This document shows, piece after piece, positions 26,718 to 35,742 of a stretch of 56,041 nt of DNA. The DNA comes from Lachnospiraceae bacterium (GTDB lineage: Bacteria > Bacillota > Clostridia > Lachnospirales > Lachnospiraceae). How positions within the stretch are numbered: the first letter of the stretch is position 1; each line of letters starts with the position of its first letter. A program made the position numbers and the translations under genes. The stretch covers positions 1 through 56,041 of the forward strand of contig JAJPWX010000061.1 of assembly GCA_021205755.1 (NCBI GenBank). Reading direction: 5' to 3'. The notes under the pieces are model-generated. The model saw only the letters and a list, made by a program, of their open reading frames with translations. It was not told where the DNA came from and did not search any database.

Positions 26718-28621
26718 TATAATTCCTCCGACAGTTCTTCCCACTTTCCATATAATTCTTCCAGTTCTTGCGCGACAGACGCTTTTTCTTTTGTCAGATC
26801 CAGGCAGCGCGTTACGTCTGTAAAAACCTCTTCCTGTGAAAGAAGTGAATCAATCTCCCGGTCTCGCTCCTCCAGTTTCGCAATGCGCTCTTCTGTCCGT
26901 TTCAGTTCGTTTTCCAGCCGGCGCTTCTGCGCCTGTTCCTCTTTGCTGCGCGCCCAGTCCTCCTTAGAAGAAGAAAGGGGACGATTTTCTTTCACGGCAA
27001 CAAAAGAAGCTTCTTCCGATATTTCCTGAACCTTTTCCAGATAATAATCATAGTTTCCGATGTAATTGGTCAGCGTCTGATTTTTCAGTTCAAGAATACG
27101 GGTGGCCGTCTGATTAATAAAGTAACGGTCATGGGACACATAAAGTACCGTCCCTGTATAATTGCGCAACGCTTCTTCAAGAATCTCTTTTGAGGTAATA
27201 TCCAGATGGTTCGTCGGCTCATCGAGAATCAGAAAATTTGCATTGGAAAGCATCAGTCTGGCCAGAGAGAGACGTCCGCGCTCGCCGCCGCTGAGATCAC
27301 TGATCCGTTTATAGACATCGTCTCCAGTAAAAAGAAACGAAGCAAGAAGATTGCGAATCTCCGTCTCCGTCATATCCGGATAGACGTCGGAAATTTCTTC
27401 AAACAAAGTCTTTTCCATATGCAAAAGCTGGTGTTCCTGGTCATAATAGCCAATATGCACACGGCTGCCATGGGAAATCTGTCCAGCGTTTGCCTCCTCC
27501 AACTCGTTGATAATCTTCAGAATCGTCGTCTTTCCGGTGCCGTTATCACCAATTACTGCAACCTTTTCTCCCCTGCGGATATCAAAATTCAGATCCGAAA
27601 ACAGAGGATTGTTCGGGTAGGCCTTCGCCAGATGCCGCACCTTAAGGACATCGTTTCCGCTGATCTCACGGGGAGAAAAGCGCAGATGCATATCTGCTTT
27701 TACTTCAGATGGCTTCTCCAGTACCTCAATCTTGTCCAGCATTTTCTCGCGGCTTTCTGCGCGCTTGATGGATTTCTCCCTATTGAACGATTTCAGCTTC
27801 GCTATCACCGCCTCCTGGTGGCGGATCTCCTGCTGCTGATTCAGATACGCTTTCCACTGAATCTCGCGCAGCTGTGCCTTTTTCTGGGCATATGCACTGT
27901 AATTCCCGTCAAAGCTCATCACGTGGCCATTGTCCAGCTCAATGATTTTTGTAACGACCCGGTTCAAAAAATAACGGTCATGCGCAACAATCAAAACCGC
28001 ATTGCGGTAATTCTGCAGGTAGGTTTCCAGCCAGGCGATTGAATTCAGATCCAGGTGATTCGTAGGCTCATCCAGAAGCAGGATATCCGGCTCTGCCAGC
28101 AGAAGTTTCCCCAGCGCGACCCGGGTCTTCTGTCCACCGGAAAGTGTACAGATCGGCTTATTAAATTCCTCCTCCGTAAAGCCCAGTCCCTTTAACACTC
28201 CGGCCACCTGGCTGCGCACTGCGTATCCATTGCGGTTCTCAAACTCTGTAGAAACACGGTTATAGCGTTCCATAAGCGCTTCCGTGTCCGCCAGATGTCT
28301 CATCTGTTCTTCCATCTTGCGGAGGCTTTCCTCCATATCCAGCAGGTCGCGCTTTACCTCCAGAAGCTCGGAATAAATGGAAGCCGTGCTGTTCACATCC
28401 TGATGTTGTCTTAAATATCCCAGTGTTTTCCCTTTTGTAATGGAGATGACACCCTGATCCGGCTCAAGTTCTCCCGCAATCATGCGCAGGAGGGTCGTTT
28501 TTCCGGCCCCGTTGATGCCGACAATCGCTGCCTTTTCCCGGTCTTCTATATGAAAAGACGCAGCGGAAACAATCACATCCGTGCCAAACGACTTTGCTAT
28601 ATTCTGACATGAAAGTATCAT
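26717..28621 (-). CDS. ABC-F family ATPase (YdiF/Uup-like)
   Basis: 634 residues with two ABC domains and no membrane helices. NBD1 has GINGAGKTTLLR and LSGGQKTRVALGKLL with EPTNHLD; the interdomain linker (about 250-320) is basic and helical; NBD2 has GDNGTGKTTILK and LSGGERGRLSLARLM with EPTNHLD; a coiled coil closes the C-terminus (about 550-634). These proteins act on ribosomes. The next gene is rex with a one-base overlap, the order known from Bacillus ydiF...rex. Antibiotic protection is possible but not shown by sequence. Confidence 0.93.
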   Translation of the reverse strand: MILSCQNIAKSFGTDVIVSAASFHIEDREKAAIVGINGAGKTTLLRMIAGELEPDQGVISITKGKTLGYLRQHQDVNSTASIYSELLEVKRDLLDMEESLRKMEEQMRHLADTEALMERYNRVSTEFENRNGYAVRSQVAGVLKGLGFTEEEFNKPICTLSGGQKTRVALGKLLLAEPDILLLDEPTNHLDLNSIAWLETYLQNYRNAVLIVAHDRYFLNRVVTKIIELDNGHVMSFDGNYSAYAQKKAQLREIQWKAYLNQQQEIRHQEAVIAKLKSFNREKSIKRAESREKMLDKIEVLEKPSEVKADMHLRFSPREISGNDVLKVRHLAKAYPNNPLFSDLNFDIRRGEKVAVIGDNGTGKTTILKIINELEEANAGQISHGSRVHIGYYDQEHQLLHMEKTLFEEISDVYPDMTETEIRNLLASFLFTGDDVYKRISDLSGGERGRLSLARLMLSNANFLILDEPTNHLDITSKEILEEALRNYTGTVLYVSHDRYFINQTATRILELKNQTLTNYIGNYDYYLEKVQEISEEASFVAVKENRPLSSSKEDWARSKEEQAQKRRLENELKRTEERIAKLEERDREIDSLLSQEEVFTDVTRCLDLTKEKASVAQELEELYGKWEELSEEL

Positions 28622-28728
28622 TGTAAAACAATTTCCTCTCTCACATTTTCTTTATCCGGCCCGTCTCCGCTGCTGTTTCAGTCCGCCGGCCGTATTTGCT
28701 CCGCAGAGCATATCTGGAGCAATCTGCT

Positions 28729-29085
28729 TCAATTCCAGAACTTGGAGATCGCTTTCTTTGATTCGCGCCCATACCAGAGGGAAAGCACAATAAAAATCAC
28801 CATCGCCGCCATGGAAACGTACATATTATAAGCGCCAAGCAGATCCTGCATAAGACTGATCAGTCCGCATGCGGTGGCTGCAATGCCAAAGATCAGCTGC
28901 TTCGTCCCCATCGCTTTAATGTAGCCTTTTTGATCCGTGCACCGCTCGATCGGGATTTCCTTCGGCAGCAACATATTTTTCCGAAGTTCTTTCGTGGCCA
29001 CCATAAAAATGTACTGCGCAATAATGTAAATCCCGCTGATTGTCACAAATATATCAATCATGATATAAAAAACACTATCTGACAT
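28729..29085 (-). CDS. Small membrane protein, unknown function
   Basis: 118 residues with three predicted membrane helices (about 8-28, 62-82 and 88-108) and a short charged loop KEIPIERCTDQKG. No family was recognised. It starts 25 bp after thrC and is probably in the thrC transcript. The C-terminus ends in a basic helix (GRESKKAISKFWN), suggesting a cytoplasmic tail. Confidence 0.7.
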   Translation of the reverse strand: MSDSVFYIMIDIFVTISGIYIIAQYIFMVATKELRKNMLLPKEIPIERCTDQKGYIKAMGTKQLIFGIAATACGLISLMQDLLGAYNMYVSMAAMVIFIVLSLWYGRESKKAISKFWN

Positions 29086-29110
29086 CGTATCATCCCTTTC
29101 TATATAGCTG

Positions 29111-30601
29111 TTACGACAATAGGAAACGCTTCACCGCCGATTCCATCTCGTTCTTTTCAATCACCGTCTTGTGAAGCACAGGTGCGTTCCGGATTTCCTC
29201 GATCGCGCGCGGAATCGGAACGCCAGCCAGCTTTTGCAGCTCATCAATCAACACAAAATCATCCATTACGCCATATTTTTCCTGATCGATCGCCGTCATC
29301 ACGCTGCGCGCGAACTTATACGGGCTCGCGGTAGAAGCGATCACCGCCGGTACGCTGCCGCAGTCTTTGGCGAATTGCTCGTGATAAACGCTCGAAGCTA
29401 CCGCCGTATGCGTATCGAGAATATAGCCGGATTCCCTGTAGACCCGGCGAATTTCCTCGAAAGTCTGCTCTTCCGTCGCATAACCGCCCGCAAAATCACA
29501 CATCTGCGCACGCATCTCGTCTGTCACTGTATAGCGGCCGGATTCGGACAGCTGCCGCATTAAGGAAGCATTCATCGCCGCGTTTCTCCCAGATGCGTGG
29601 TAAATCAGGCGTTCCAGATTACTCGAAATCAGGATATCCATGGATGGAGAGGAAGTCAGTACGAACTCCCGATTCCGGTCATAGACGCCTGTCTCAAAAA
29701 AGTCAAACAATACCTTATTTTCATTCGAGGCACAGATCAGTTTTCCAATCGGCAGCCCCATATTCTTCGCGTAAAAAGCAGCCAGAATGTTTCCGAAATT
29801 GCCAGTAGGAACAACCACATTCATCGGCTCGCCGGCGGTTAGAATTCCATCTCTCAGCAGTCGCCCGTACGAGTATACGTAATAAACAATCTGAGGGACA
29901 AGGCGCCCGATATTAATGGAATTCGCAGAAGAAAAACAGAATCCCTGCTCCGAAAGCTCCTCGCCAAGCTTTTGATCAGCGAAAAGGCGCTTCACACCGC
30001 TCTGTGCATCGTCAAAGTTTCCCAGAATGCCGATCACACATGTATTCGCGCCTTTCTGAGTCACCATCTGCTTTTCCTGCACCGGGCTCACCCCGTGCTT
30101 TGGATAAAATACAATAATTCTCGTACCCGGAACATCCGCAAAACCGGCCAGCGCTGCTTTCCCTGTATCTCCTGAGGTCGCCGTCAGAATCACAATCTCC
30201 CGTGTCTCATGATTCTTCCGGGCTGCGGTTGTCATCAGGTAAGGCAGAATCGAAAGCGCCATATCCTTGAATGCAATCGTCGCGCCATGGAACAGTTCCA
30301 GATAGTATGCGTTCCCCGCTTCATGAAGCGGAGCGATCTCCTCGGTGTCAAATTTATCATCATAGGCTCTGCGGATGCAGTCTTTCAACTCTTCCTCGCT
30401 GTAATCAGTCAGGAACTGCTTCATCACCGCATAAGCTGTTTCCTGATAGGACATACCGGCAAGAGACGCAAGAGGAATATCCAATGCCGGAATCCGCTCC
30501 GGGACAAAAAGTCCGCCATCCTCTGCAAGCCCTTTCAATATCGCCTGTGAGGCGGTCACCTGTTTCCCGGCATTTCTCGTGCTGTTGTACATTAAATTCA
30601 T
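29111..30601 (-). CDS. thrC: Threonine synthase
   Basis: About 496 residues. ATG 30601 is preferred over ATG 30613, which overlaps the ribosome-binding site aaagga. The PLP lysine is in HGATIAFKDMALSILPYL and the phosphate loop is TATSGDTGKAALAGF. This is the long, E. coli/yeast-type enzyme that converts O-phosphohomoserine to threonine. Its promoter overlaps the terminator of the upstream gene. Confidence 0.95.
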   Translation of the reverse strand: MNLMYNSTRNAGKQVTASQAILKGLAEDGGLFVPERIPALDIPLASLAGMSYQETAYAVMKQFLTDYSEEELKDCIRRAYDDKFDTEEIAPLHEAGNAYYLELFHGATIAFKDMALSILPYLMTTAARKNHETREIVILTATSGDTGKAALAGFADVPGTRIIVFYPKHGVSPVQEKQMVTQKGANTCVIGILGNFDDAQSGVKRLFADQKLGEELSEQGFCFSSANSINIGRLVPQIVYYVYSYGRLLRDGILTAGEPMNVVVPTGNFGNILAAFYAKNMGLPIGKLICASNENKVLFDFFETGVYDRNREFVLTSSPSMDILISSNLERLIYHASGRNAAMNASLMRQLSESGRYTVTDEMRAQMCDFAGGYATEEQTFEEIRRVYRESGYILDTHTAVASSVYHEQFAKDCGSVPAVIASTASPYKFARSVMTAIDQEKYGVMDDFVLIDELQKLAGVPIPRAIEEIRNAPVLHKTVIEKNEMESAVKRFLLS

Positions 30602-30681
30602 AGCTGTTATCATCCTTTACCTGTTCGTATTCTTGTTTCCTTCTTCCCTGGCACAGATGCGCCTTTTGAAGCCTAAACATA

Positions 30682-30710
30682 ATAATACCACATGAAAAAA
30701 GCTGTTGCAA
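30682..30710 (-). promoter_or_regulatory. Promoter for thrC, overlapping a terminator hairpin
   Basis: On the minus strand TTGCAA and TATTAT are exactly 17 bp apart. The -35 box is the inner part of the terminator stem of the upstream SleB-like gene. Confidence 0.65.
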
Positions 30711-30731
30711 CGAAAATGCAACAGCTTTTTT
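30695..30731 (-). terminator. Terminator after the SleB-like gene
   Basis: Stem gctgttgca/tgcaacagc (30701-30725) is flanked by six A and six T residues, so it can work in both directions. It begins about 10 bp after the stop codon of the hydrolase gene. Confidence 0.9.
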
Positions 30732-30741
30732 CAAAAATCAT

Positions 30742-31575
30742 TCAGCTTGCGCTGCTTTGGTACGTGTAGAAATCATGCCCCCCGTATGTAAAAAGCCATA
30801 CCAGGCTGGAATCGAACCAGCTTAATTTTGATGTGTCAGCGGAATCCCGTGCCACAAAAAACAGAGCTCCCTGCGAATAATCCTCACCGGCAAGAACACG
30901 CTCCACAGCTTCAATCGTCTCGTCTGTCACTGTGCAGGAATAAATCCGCCCGTCCGAGGTCGGCTGAAACTGTGATTCTTCCCAGACTACGTCATAAATC
31001 GTATCCGGAAAATGAGAATCCTTCACTCGATTCAATACTACGCTGGCCACCATCATCTTACTCATAATATCCTCGCCGGTGGCCTCCGCTTCCACTATCC
31101 GCAGCAGCGTATAATAATCGGACGATGACATCTGATTATTCTTGACCGTCTGCTGAGCAAGATAACCCAGCTGACTCGCAGTTGATGAAGCCTGCGAAAA
31201 CACGGATTTACGGATTGCTCTTCTGTCTACACCGCTGGCTCCAGCCAGCACTTCTTCCTCTGAATCCGCCACACGAACCACTCTGGTCACGTCGGAATAT
31301 CGCTCCATATCTGCAACGCCGTTGACAACACCCATCAGACCGGCCTGAATCTCCTGGCCGGATCCATTTCCCGAGGTAGAACTGACGGCATAAACCACCT
31401 GGCCATGACCTCCAAAATTCATTTCCGAGATCATCCATGTGATACAGCCTACCAGAAAGGTGCCAAGCAGCAAAAGTGCGGTCGTTCTCAGACATCGCCA
31501 GCACTTCATGAGACGAATCAAAGACCTTTCTCCGTTTACTAACAGCATATAAACTCTCCCGCGCATAAATTTCAA
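30742..31575 (-). CDS. Cell wall hydrolase, SleB/CwlJ-like catalytic domain
   Basis: About 277 residues. A TTG start at 31575 has ggggag 5 nt upstream; ATG 31566 is an alternative. An N-terminal membrane anchor (TTALLLLGTFLVGCITWMI) is followed by an extracellular linker and a C-terminal Hydrolase_2 domain (about 150-277): DYYTLLRIVEAEATGEDIMSKMMVASV, NRVKDSHFPDTIYDVV and QFQPTSDGRI. The Glu in IVEAEA is the likely catalytic residue. Members hydrolyse spore cortex or vegetative wall peptidoglycan. A sporulation role is inferred from family membership only. Confidence 0.88.
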   Translation of the reverse strand: MKFMRGRVYMLLVNGERSLIRLMKCWRCLRTTALLLLGTFLVGCITWMISEMNFGGHGQVVYAVSSTSGNGSGQEIQAGLMGVVNGVADMERYSDVTRVVRVADSEEEVLAGASGVDRRAIRKSVFSQASSTASQLGYLAQQTVKNNQMSSSDYYTLLRIVEAEATGEDIMSKMMVASVVLNRVKDSHFPDTIYDVVWEESQFQPTSDGRIYSCTVTDETIEAVERVLAGEDYSQGALFFVARDSADTSKLSWFDSSLVWLFTYGGHDFYTYQSSAS

Positions 31576-32022
31576 CCTGTCTCCCCAAGGAGGTCGATTT
31601 GTGCCCCTTATTGTTTATACCCGCCGCTTTCACGTGATTCCATTATAAATGCTCACTTTCGATATGTCAACACTTTTTCACATTTTTGTAATATTTTCTT
31701 TTCGACAGTGTCTATTTCTTTTTGCGAATTTTCGAGCATTTTCGATAATTATTTTTCGTTTTTTTGTATTTCAGATTGTTTTACTGTTTTTTCAAAAAAT
31801 TATTTTGTTCCTGCTCCACGCCGCCGAAAGAAAAAAACACCCAAATTGTGCCGATTTTCATGGTTTTCGAGTCTCATCTGATCTTTTTTTACATTGTTAT
31901 CTTTTCTTTGTAATACTTTGTAATATTTCGTAATATTTTGTCGGTTTTTCGCAGATGCTGTGGCTCTCAAAAAAAGGACATACCAGATACGGTATCGCGC
32001 ATCCGGTATGTCCAGGATTCCA
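31576..32022. promoter_or_regulatory. AT-rich spacer upstream of the SleB-like gene
   Basis: 447 bp of T-rich sequence between folA and the SleB-like gene. It holds the folA terminator at 31969-32013, three 10-bp tandem units of the type ttgtaatat at 31909-31938 (a fourth related unit at about 31686), several ttttcg steps and one ttcgaca (31701-31707), which on the minus strand reads TGTCGAA like a Spo0A box. No open frame is convincing. Confidence 0.4.
31969..32013 (-). terminator. Intrinsic terminator after folA
   Basis: A 9-bp stem ggacatacc/ggtatgtcc with a 20-nt internal loop is followed on the minus strand by a run of T residues, 10 bp after the folA stop. Confidence 0.8.
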
Positions 32023-32517
32023 TCAGTCTCTTTTCTTTTCGTATTTCAAAAAGTAATATTCAATATCAAAATACGTCTGTTCCTCACTGTCAGCCGTGAT
32101 TTTCCAATCCTCCATCTCATCCAGATTCGGAAAAAAAACGTCCGCATCGTATTTTTCCATAATTTTTGTAATATGCGCAGTATCACAATACGGCAAAAAC
32201 TGGCGGTATACGCTCTCACCGCCGATGATATAGACGTCCTCGCTGCTGTAATGCTCTGCTTCTTTGAGTACTTCGTTCACAGAATGAAGGACAAGCGCGT
32301 TGCGAACCTGATAGGACGGATTTGATGACAGAATCAGATTGGTTCGCCCGGCCAGCGGCAGGCCATTCGGAAGGCTTTCCAGAGTTTTTCTTCCCATCAC
32401 CACTACCTTGTGGGCAGTCATTTCCCGGAAGGATTTCATATCAGAGGGAATCTGTACCAACAGCTTTCCCTGGCAGCCAATCCCCCAGTTTTCGTCTACA
32501 GCCGCAATTAAATTCAT
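32023..32517 (-). CDS. folA: Dihydrofolate reductase
   Basis: 164 residues, usual length. MNLIAAVDENWGIGCQGKLL, the Asp in PSDMKSFREMT, VVMGRKTLESLP and IIGGESVYRQFLP match the family; the protein reduces dihydrofolate with NADPH. thyA, a common neighbour, is not adjacent. aaaggagg precedes the ATG. Confidence 0.95.
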   Translation of the reverse strand: MNLIAAVDENWGIGCQGKLLVQIPSDMKSFREMTAHKVVVMGRKTLESLPNGLPLAGRTNLILSSNPSYQVRNALVLHSVNEVLKEAEHYSSEDVYIIGGESVYRQFLPYCDTAHITKIMEKYDADVFFPNLDEMEDWKITADSEEQTYFDIEYYFLKYEKKRD

Positions 32518-32583
32518 CGATTATTTCCTCCTTTGCCACGCTCATGCTGATGCAAAACAATTACAAATATATCACCGCTGAAA

Positions 32584-32605
32584 AAGCTTTGCCGGCGCAG
32601 AGCTT
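32584..32605 (-). terminator. Terminator after the DHHW gene
   Basis: Stem aagct/agctt and ttgc/gcag with a small internal mismatch, followed on the minus strand by tttttc. It touches the stop codon of the DHHW gene. Confidence 0.6.
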
Positions 32606-33775
32606 CTAGTAGAGAAGCTTTGCCAGCGATGTATCCTCCGCAAATCCGGAAGCATTATAGAGAAACAGGACATCTGTGTATCCGCCATCGCTGATCAGAG
32701 CACTCAGTTCCTGATTGTAATAGCGAATATCCAGTACATCAATCTCATCAAATTCAGAGAGCAGGAATGGTACAAAGCAATGCGCATAAGAATCCTTGAT
32801 CACCAGTATTTTCCGCCCGGTGCCAGCCCGTGTGGTGATCTGTGTAAGCGCATTGTTCCCCCCAAAAAAGATATCATATTTACTTTTCGTGTCCAGAGCC
32901 GAATAATCGTAAATACTATAAGAAATCTCTCCGCTTCCATCTTTTTCTACGGTGTAATACGGATCCTCCGGATCGAGATAAAGTTCGATAGAATCGGTCA
33001 CCGTATGAATGCCCAGTTTGGACTGTATCGTTCCCTCAAATTCCTCCGTTACCACAGTAACCTGATACGCATCCGCAGACGGCACAGCATAACCCTGTGC
33101 CTCGGCCCACGCCTGATAGACATAAAAAGCTCCCAATGTCTTCCAGTGGTGATCCGTGCGATAGTAAATTTCTTCATCGCTGTGTTCCTGGAGAACCTGC
33201 CGCGCGTCAAACCAGACGGTTTCTGTATCTGCCGCCTCTGACACTGCTTCCTGAACATTCTCGAGATACTCTCCCTCATCATAAGGGGCCGCAAAGGCTG
33301 GCAAAAGTTCCCGCAGGATATCCACTGCATTTGGGACAATCATCACCGTCATATGTCCATCTGCAAACTGTCCCGAATATTTTTCAACAAACTGCGCGAG
33401 AAGTTGAATATTTGTCGCTGCCTGTTCCGAGGTAAATGTGCCTGTATGTGCTTCAATCAGATAATCGTCATCTGCAAAATAGATGTCATTGCTCTGCGTA
33501 CGCCCCATCACCCGCTCCGTGCCTGTTTTCAGTGCAATCCAGTTATCACGAAGGACAAACTGATCGGTCAGGTAATCTTCATAATCTGCTTCAAAGCTGC
33601 CGTCAAGCAGTGCGTCCAGAGAGATTTCCGGCATCTGCGCCAGCGTACGGTTCTCTGTCTCAGAATATTCTGTATCCGGGGCGATCAGCGTAGCAATCGC
33701 GAAGCCGAAAATCAGGATACCAAACAATGTAATAATGTTCCAGGACTGCGTTTTATTCATCATTTTATTTTTCAT
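32606..33775 (-). CDS. DHHW-family protein (AlgJ/DltD-like, surface O-acylation)
   Basis: About 389 residues from ATG 33775. One N-terminal membrane helix (IITLFGILIFGFAIATLIA) anchors an extracytoplasmic domain with YYRTDHHWKTLGAFYVYQAW, the motif that names the family, and KILVIKDSYAHCFVPFL, a serine motif reminiscent of SGNH acyltransferases. Such proteins work with MBOAT partners to add acetyl groups to surface polysaccharides. Its start region overlaps the end of the MBOAT gene, so translation is coupled. Confidence 0.88.
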   Translation of the reverse strand: MKNKMMNKTQSWNIITLFGILIFGFAIATLIAPDTEYSETENRTLAQMPEISLDALLDGSFEADYEDYLTDQFVLRDNWIALKTGTERVMGRTQSNDIYFADDDYLIEAHTGTFTSEQAATNIQLLAQFVEKYSGQFADGHMTVMIVPNAVDILRELLPAFAAPYDEGEYLENVQEAVSEAADTETVWFDARQVLQEHSDEEIYYRTDHHWKTLGAFYVYQAWAEAQGYAVPSADAYQVTVVTEEFEGTIQSKLGIHTVTDSIELYLDPEDPYYTVEKDGSGEISYSIYDYSALDTKSKYDIFFGGNNALTQITTRAGTGRKILVIKDSYAHCFVPFLLSEFDEIDVLDIRYYNQELSALISDGGYTDVLFLYNASGFAEDTSLAKLLY

Positions 33776-33792
33776 TTTCTTCGTGTTCCCTC

Positions 33793-35214
33793 TCAAAATC
33801 GGAAATAAAGGAACGGATTGTACGATGCGTCGACCAGCCAGGCTACAGAAAGCAGGAAAATCCCGACATAAAGCAGCCCTCTTGCCGTCAGGATCACGAC
33901 ATCATTTTCCGCAAAACGCACAGTAAAAGCATTACCGAGTTTTTTAGGAAGCTGTGTACATCCCACAGTCAGAAGGAGCAGCAAGACGGCATGATTGAGG
34001 AAAAGATAAATGGTCTCTGTATTCCACAATCCTGCGCCGTAAACGCCAAACAGTGCTTTCAGGTAAGTCAAGCTTTGTGTAAAGTCGCCAAACATAAACA
34101 GATTCCACCCCAGCATGACCAATAGCACACAGTAAAGATGACGCAGGACCTTCGGCAGCTTTTCCAGAAAAATACCAAACACATATTTTTCAAGGATCAG
34201 AAGCACGCCATAATAGATTCCCCAGGCGACAAAATTCCAGCTTGCACCGTGCCAGAACCCCGTCAGCAGCCACACAATCATCAGATTCCGAATATGACGT
34301 CCTTTGCTGACCCGATTCCCTCCAAGCGGGATGTATACGTAGTCCCGAAACCAGGTACTTAAGGAAATATGCCATCTGCGCCAGAATTCGGTGATACTTT
34401 GAGATATATATGGATAATTGAAATTCTCCGAAAAATGGAAACCAAACATTAATCCCAGGCCAATTGCCATATCCGAATACGCGGAGAAATCGAAATAAAT
34501 CTGAAACGTATAGGCAACCAGCCCCATCCAGGCTGTGAGGACAGGCATCTCACTTACTGTCAGGGCAGTAATTGTATCCCACAGAGCTCCGGCGTTATTC
34601 GCAAGCAGAACTTTCTTGCCCAGACCGAGCAGGAAACGGTGGATTCCCTGTGCAAACTCCTCCGGCGTCTCTTTTCGTCCGCGAAGCTGAGCGTCTATGG
34701 TCTTGTACTGAACAATCGGGCCAGCAATCAGCTGCGGAAACATGACCACATAAGCACCGTATGATATCAGATTTTTCTGCACATGCGCCTCGCCGCGATA
34801 AACATCAATCGTGTAAGACATCGTCTGAAATGTATAAAAGGAAATGCCGATCGGCAGTGAAAGATTTAATAACTGCAGCCCGGCCCCGGTTAATGTATTG
34901 ACGGTACCCAGTACAAAATCCGCATACTTAAAAAAAGCCAGCAGTGCAAGGCTGACAGCCAACGAAACAACCAGCATATTCCTGGCAGCCTTTGGCCGTC
35001 CGCAGTTCTTCATTGCATCCACTGCAATACCTCCGGCATACGACACCAGAATCGTGACCAGCATAAGAATAATATAAACCGGTTCCCCCCATGCATAGAA
35101 GATCAGGCTGAACAAAAACAGCACGAAATTGCGCGCACGGCGCGGAACCAGATAATAGCAAAGCAATACAGCCGGCAAAAACCGAAACAAGAACAGCAGG
35201 CTGCTAAAGACCAT
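33793..35214 (-). CDS. MBOAT-family O-acyltransferase (AlgI/DltB/PatA type)
   Basis: 473 residues with about eleven membrane helices. It carries the family's NFNYPYISQSITEFWRRWHISL stretch in part and LTGFWHGASWNFVAWG with the conserved His. It transfers acyl groups across the membrane to an extracytoplasmic acceptor protein. It lies between the DUF4358-like lipoprotein gene and the DHHW gene in a co-directional four-gene unit. Confidence 0.93.
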   Translation of the reverse strand: MVFSSLLFLFRFLPAVLLCYYLVPRRARNFVLFLFSLIFYAWGEPVYIILMLVTILVSYAGGIAVDAMKNCGRPKAARNMLVVSLAVSLALLAFFKYADFVLGTVNTLTGAGLQLLNLSLPIGISFYTFQTMSYTIDVYRGEAHVQKNLISYGAYVVMFPQLIAGPIVQYKTIDAQLRGRKETPEEFAQGIHRFLLGLGKKVLLANNAGALWDTITALTVSEMPVLTAWMGLVAYTFQIYFDFSAYSDMAIGLGLMFGFHFSENFNYPYISQSITEFWRRWHISLSTWFRDYVYIPLGGNRVSKGRHIRNLMIVWLLTGFWHGASWNFVAWGIYYGVLLILEKYVFGIFLEKLPKVLRHLYCVLLVMLGWNLFMFGDFTQSLTYLKALFGVYGAGLWNTETIYLFLNHAVLLLLLTVGCTQLPKKLGNAFTVRFAENDVVILTARGLLYVGIFLLSVAWLVDASYNPFLYFRF

Positions 35215-35243
35215 GCGTTTTCCCCTTTCGTAAATACGGCGAC

Positions 35244-35717
35244 TCAGAATCCGTAAGATTCCAGAATCTCTTCCGCCGCATCCGTATCATCACACACGCA
35301 GAGCACCGTATAAACACCGACACTCTTAATAATCGCCGTCTCCAGTCTGGAAGCTTCACTCTCATTGTATGACGTATAAAGCTCAATCTGGTTGTCCACA
35401 CGAGTCTGCATCCCGCTTTCCACATCGGCTGTGCTGTCTGCATCCGAACTCTCGATCACTGCAATCTCACAGGCTGTCGCGCCAGAGCTGGCGTACGCTA
35501 CCGATGATGCTACCTTATCTTCGTCCAGATAATAAATCGACGGAACCAGTGAAGAAGCGGTCTCGCTCAGAGAATCAGAAGTCACTGTCTCCAGCAGTGC
35601 TTCTGCCAGTTCTGAAATCGTAATGGTAACCGTTTCGCTATCTTTGGTATCTGAGCTGCAGGCAGTCAGTGAAAAAACCAAAACCACAGCACAGATAAAA
35701 GCCGTTATTTTTTTCAT
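35244..35717 (-). CDS. DUF4358-type lipoprotein
   Basis: 157 residues from ATG 35717 with aggaga upstream. The signal peptide ends in a lipobox (FSLTACSS), so the mature protein is a lipoprotein. The rest fits DUF4358: ITISELAEALLETVT, IYYLDEDKVASSVAYASSGATACEIAV and a C-terminal ADAAEEILESYGF. The function is unknown, but the gene is regularly found beside MBOAT and SGNH genes in Clostridia. Confidence 0.82.
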   Translation of the reverse strand: MKKITAFICAVVLVFSLTACSSDTKDSETVTITISELAEALLETVTSDSLSETASSLVPSIYYLDEDKVASSVAYASSGATACEIAVIESSDADSTADVESGMQTRVDNQIELYTSYNESEASRLETAIIKSVGVYTVLCVCDDTDAAEEILESYGF

Positions 35718-35742
35718 CGTATTCCTATCTCCTCTTTTTCTC

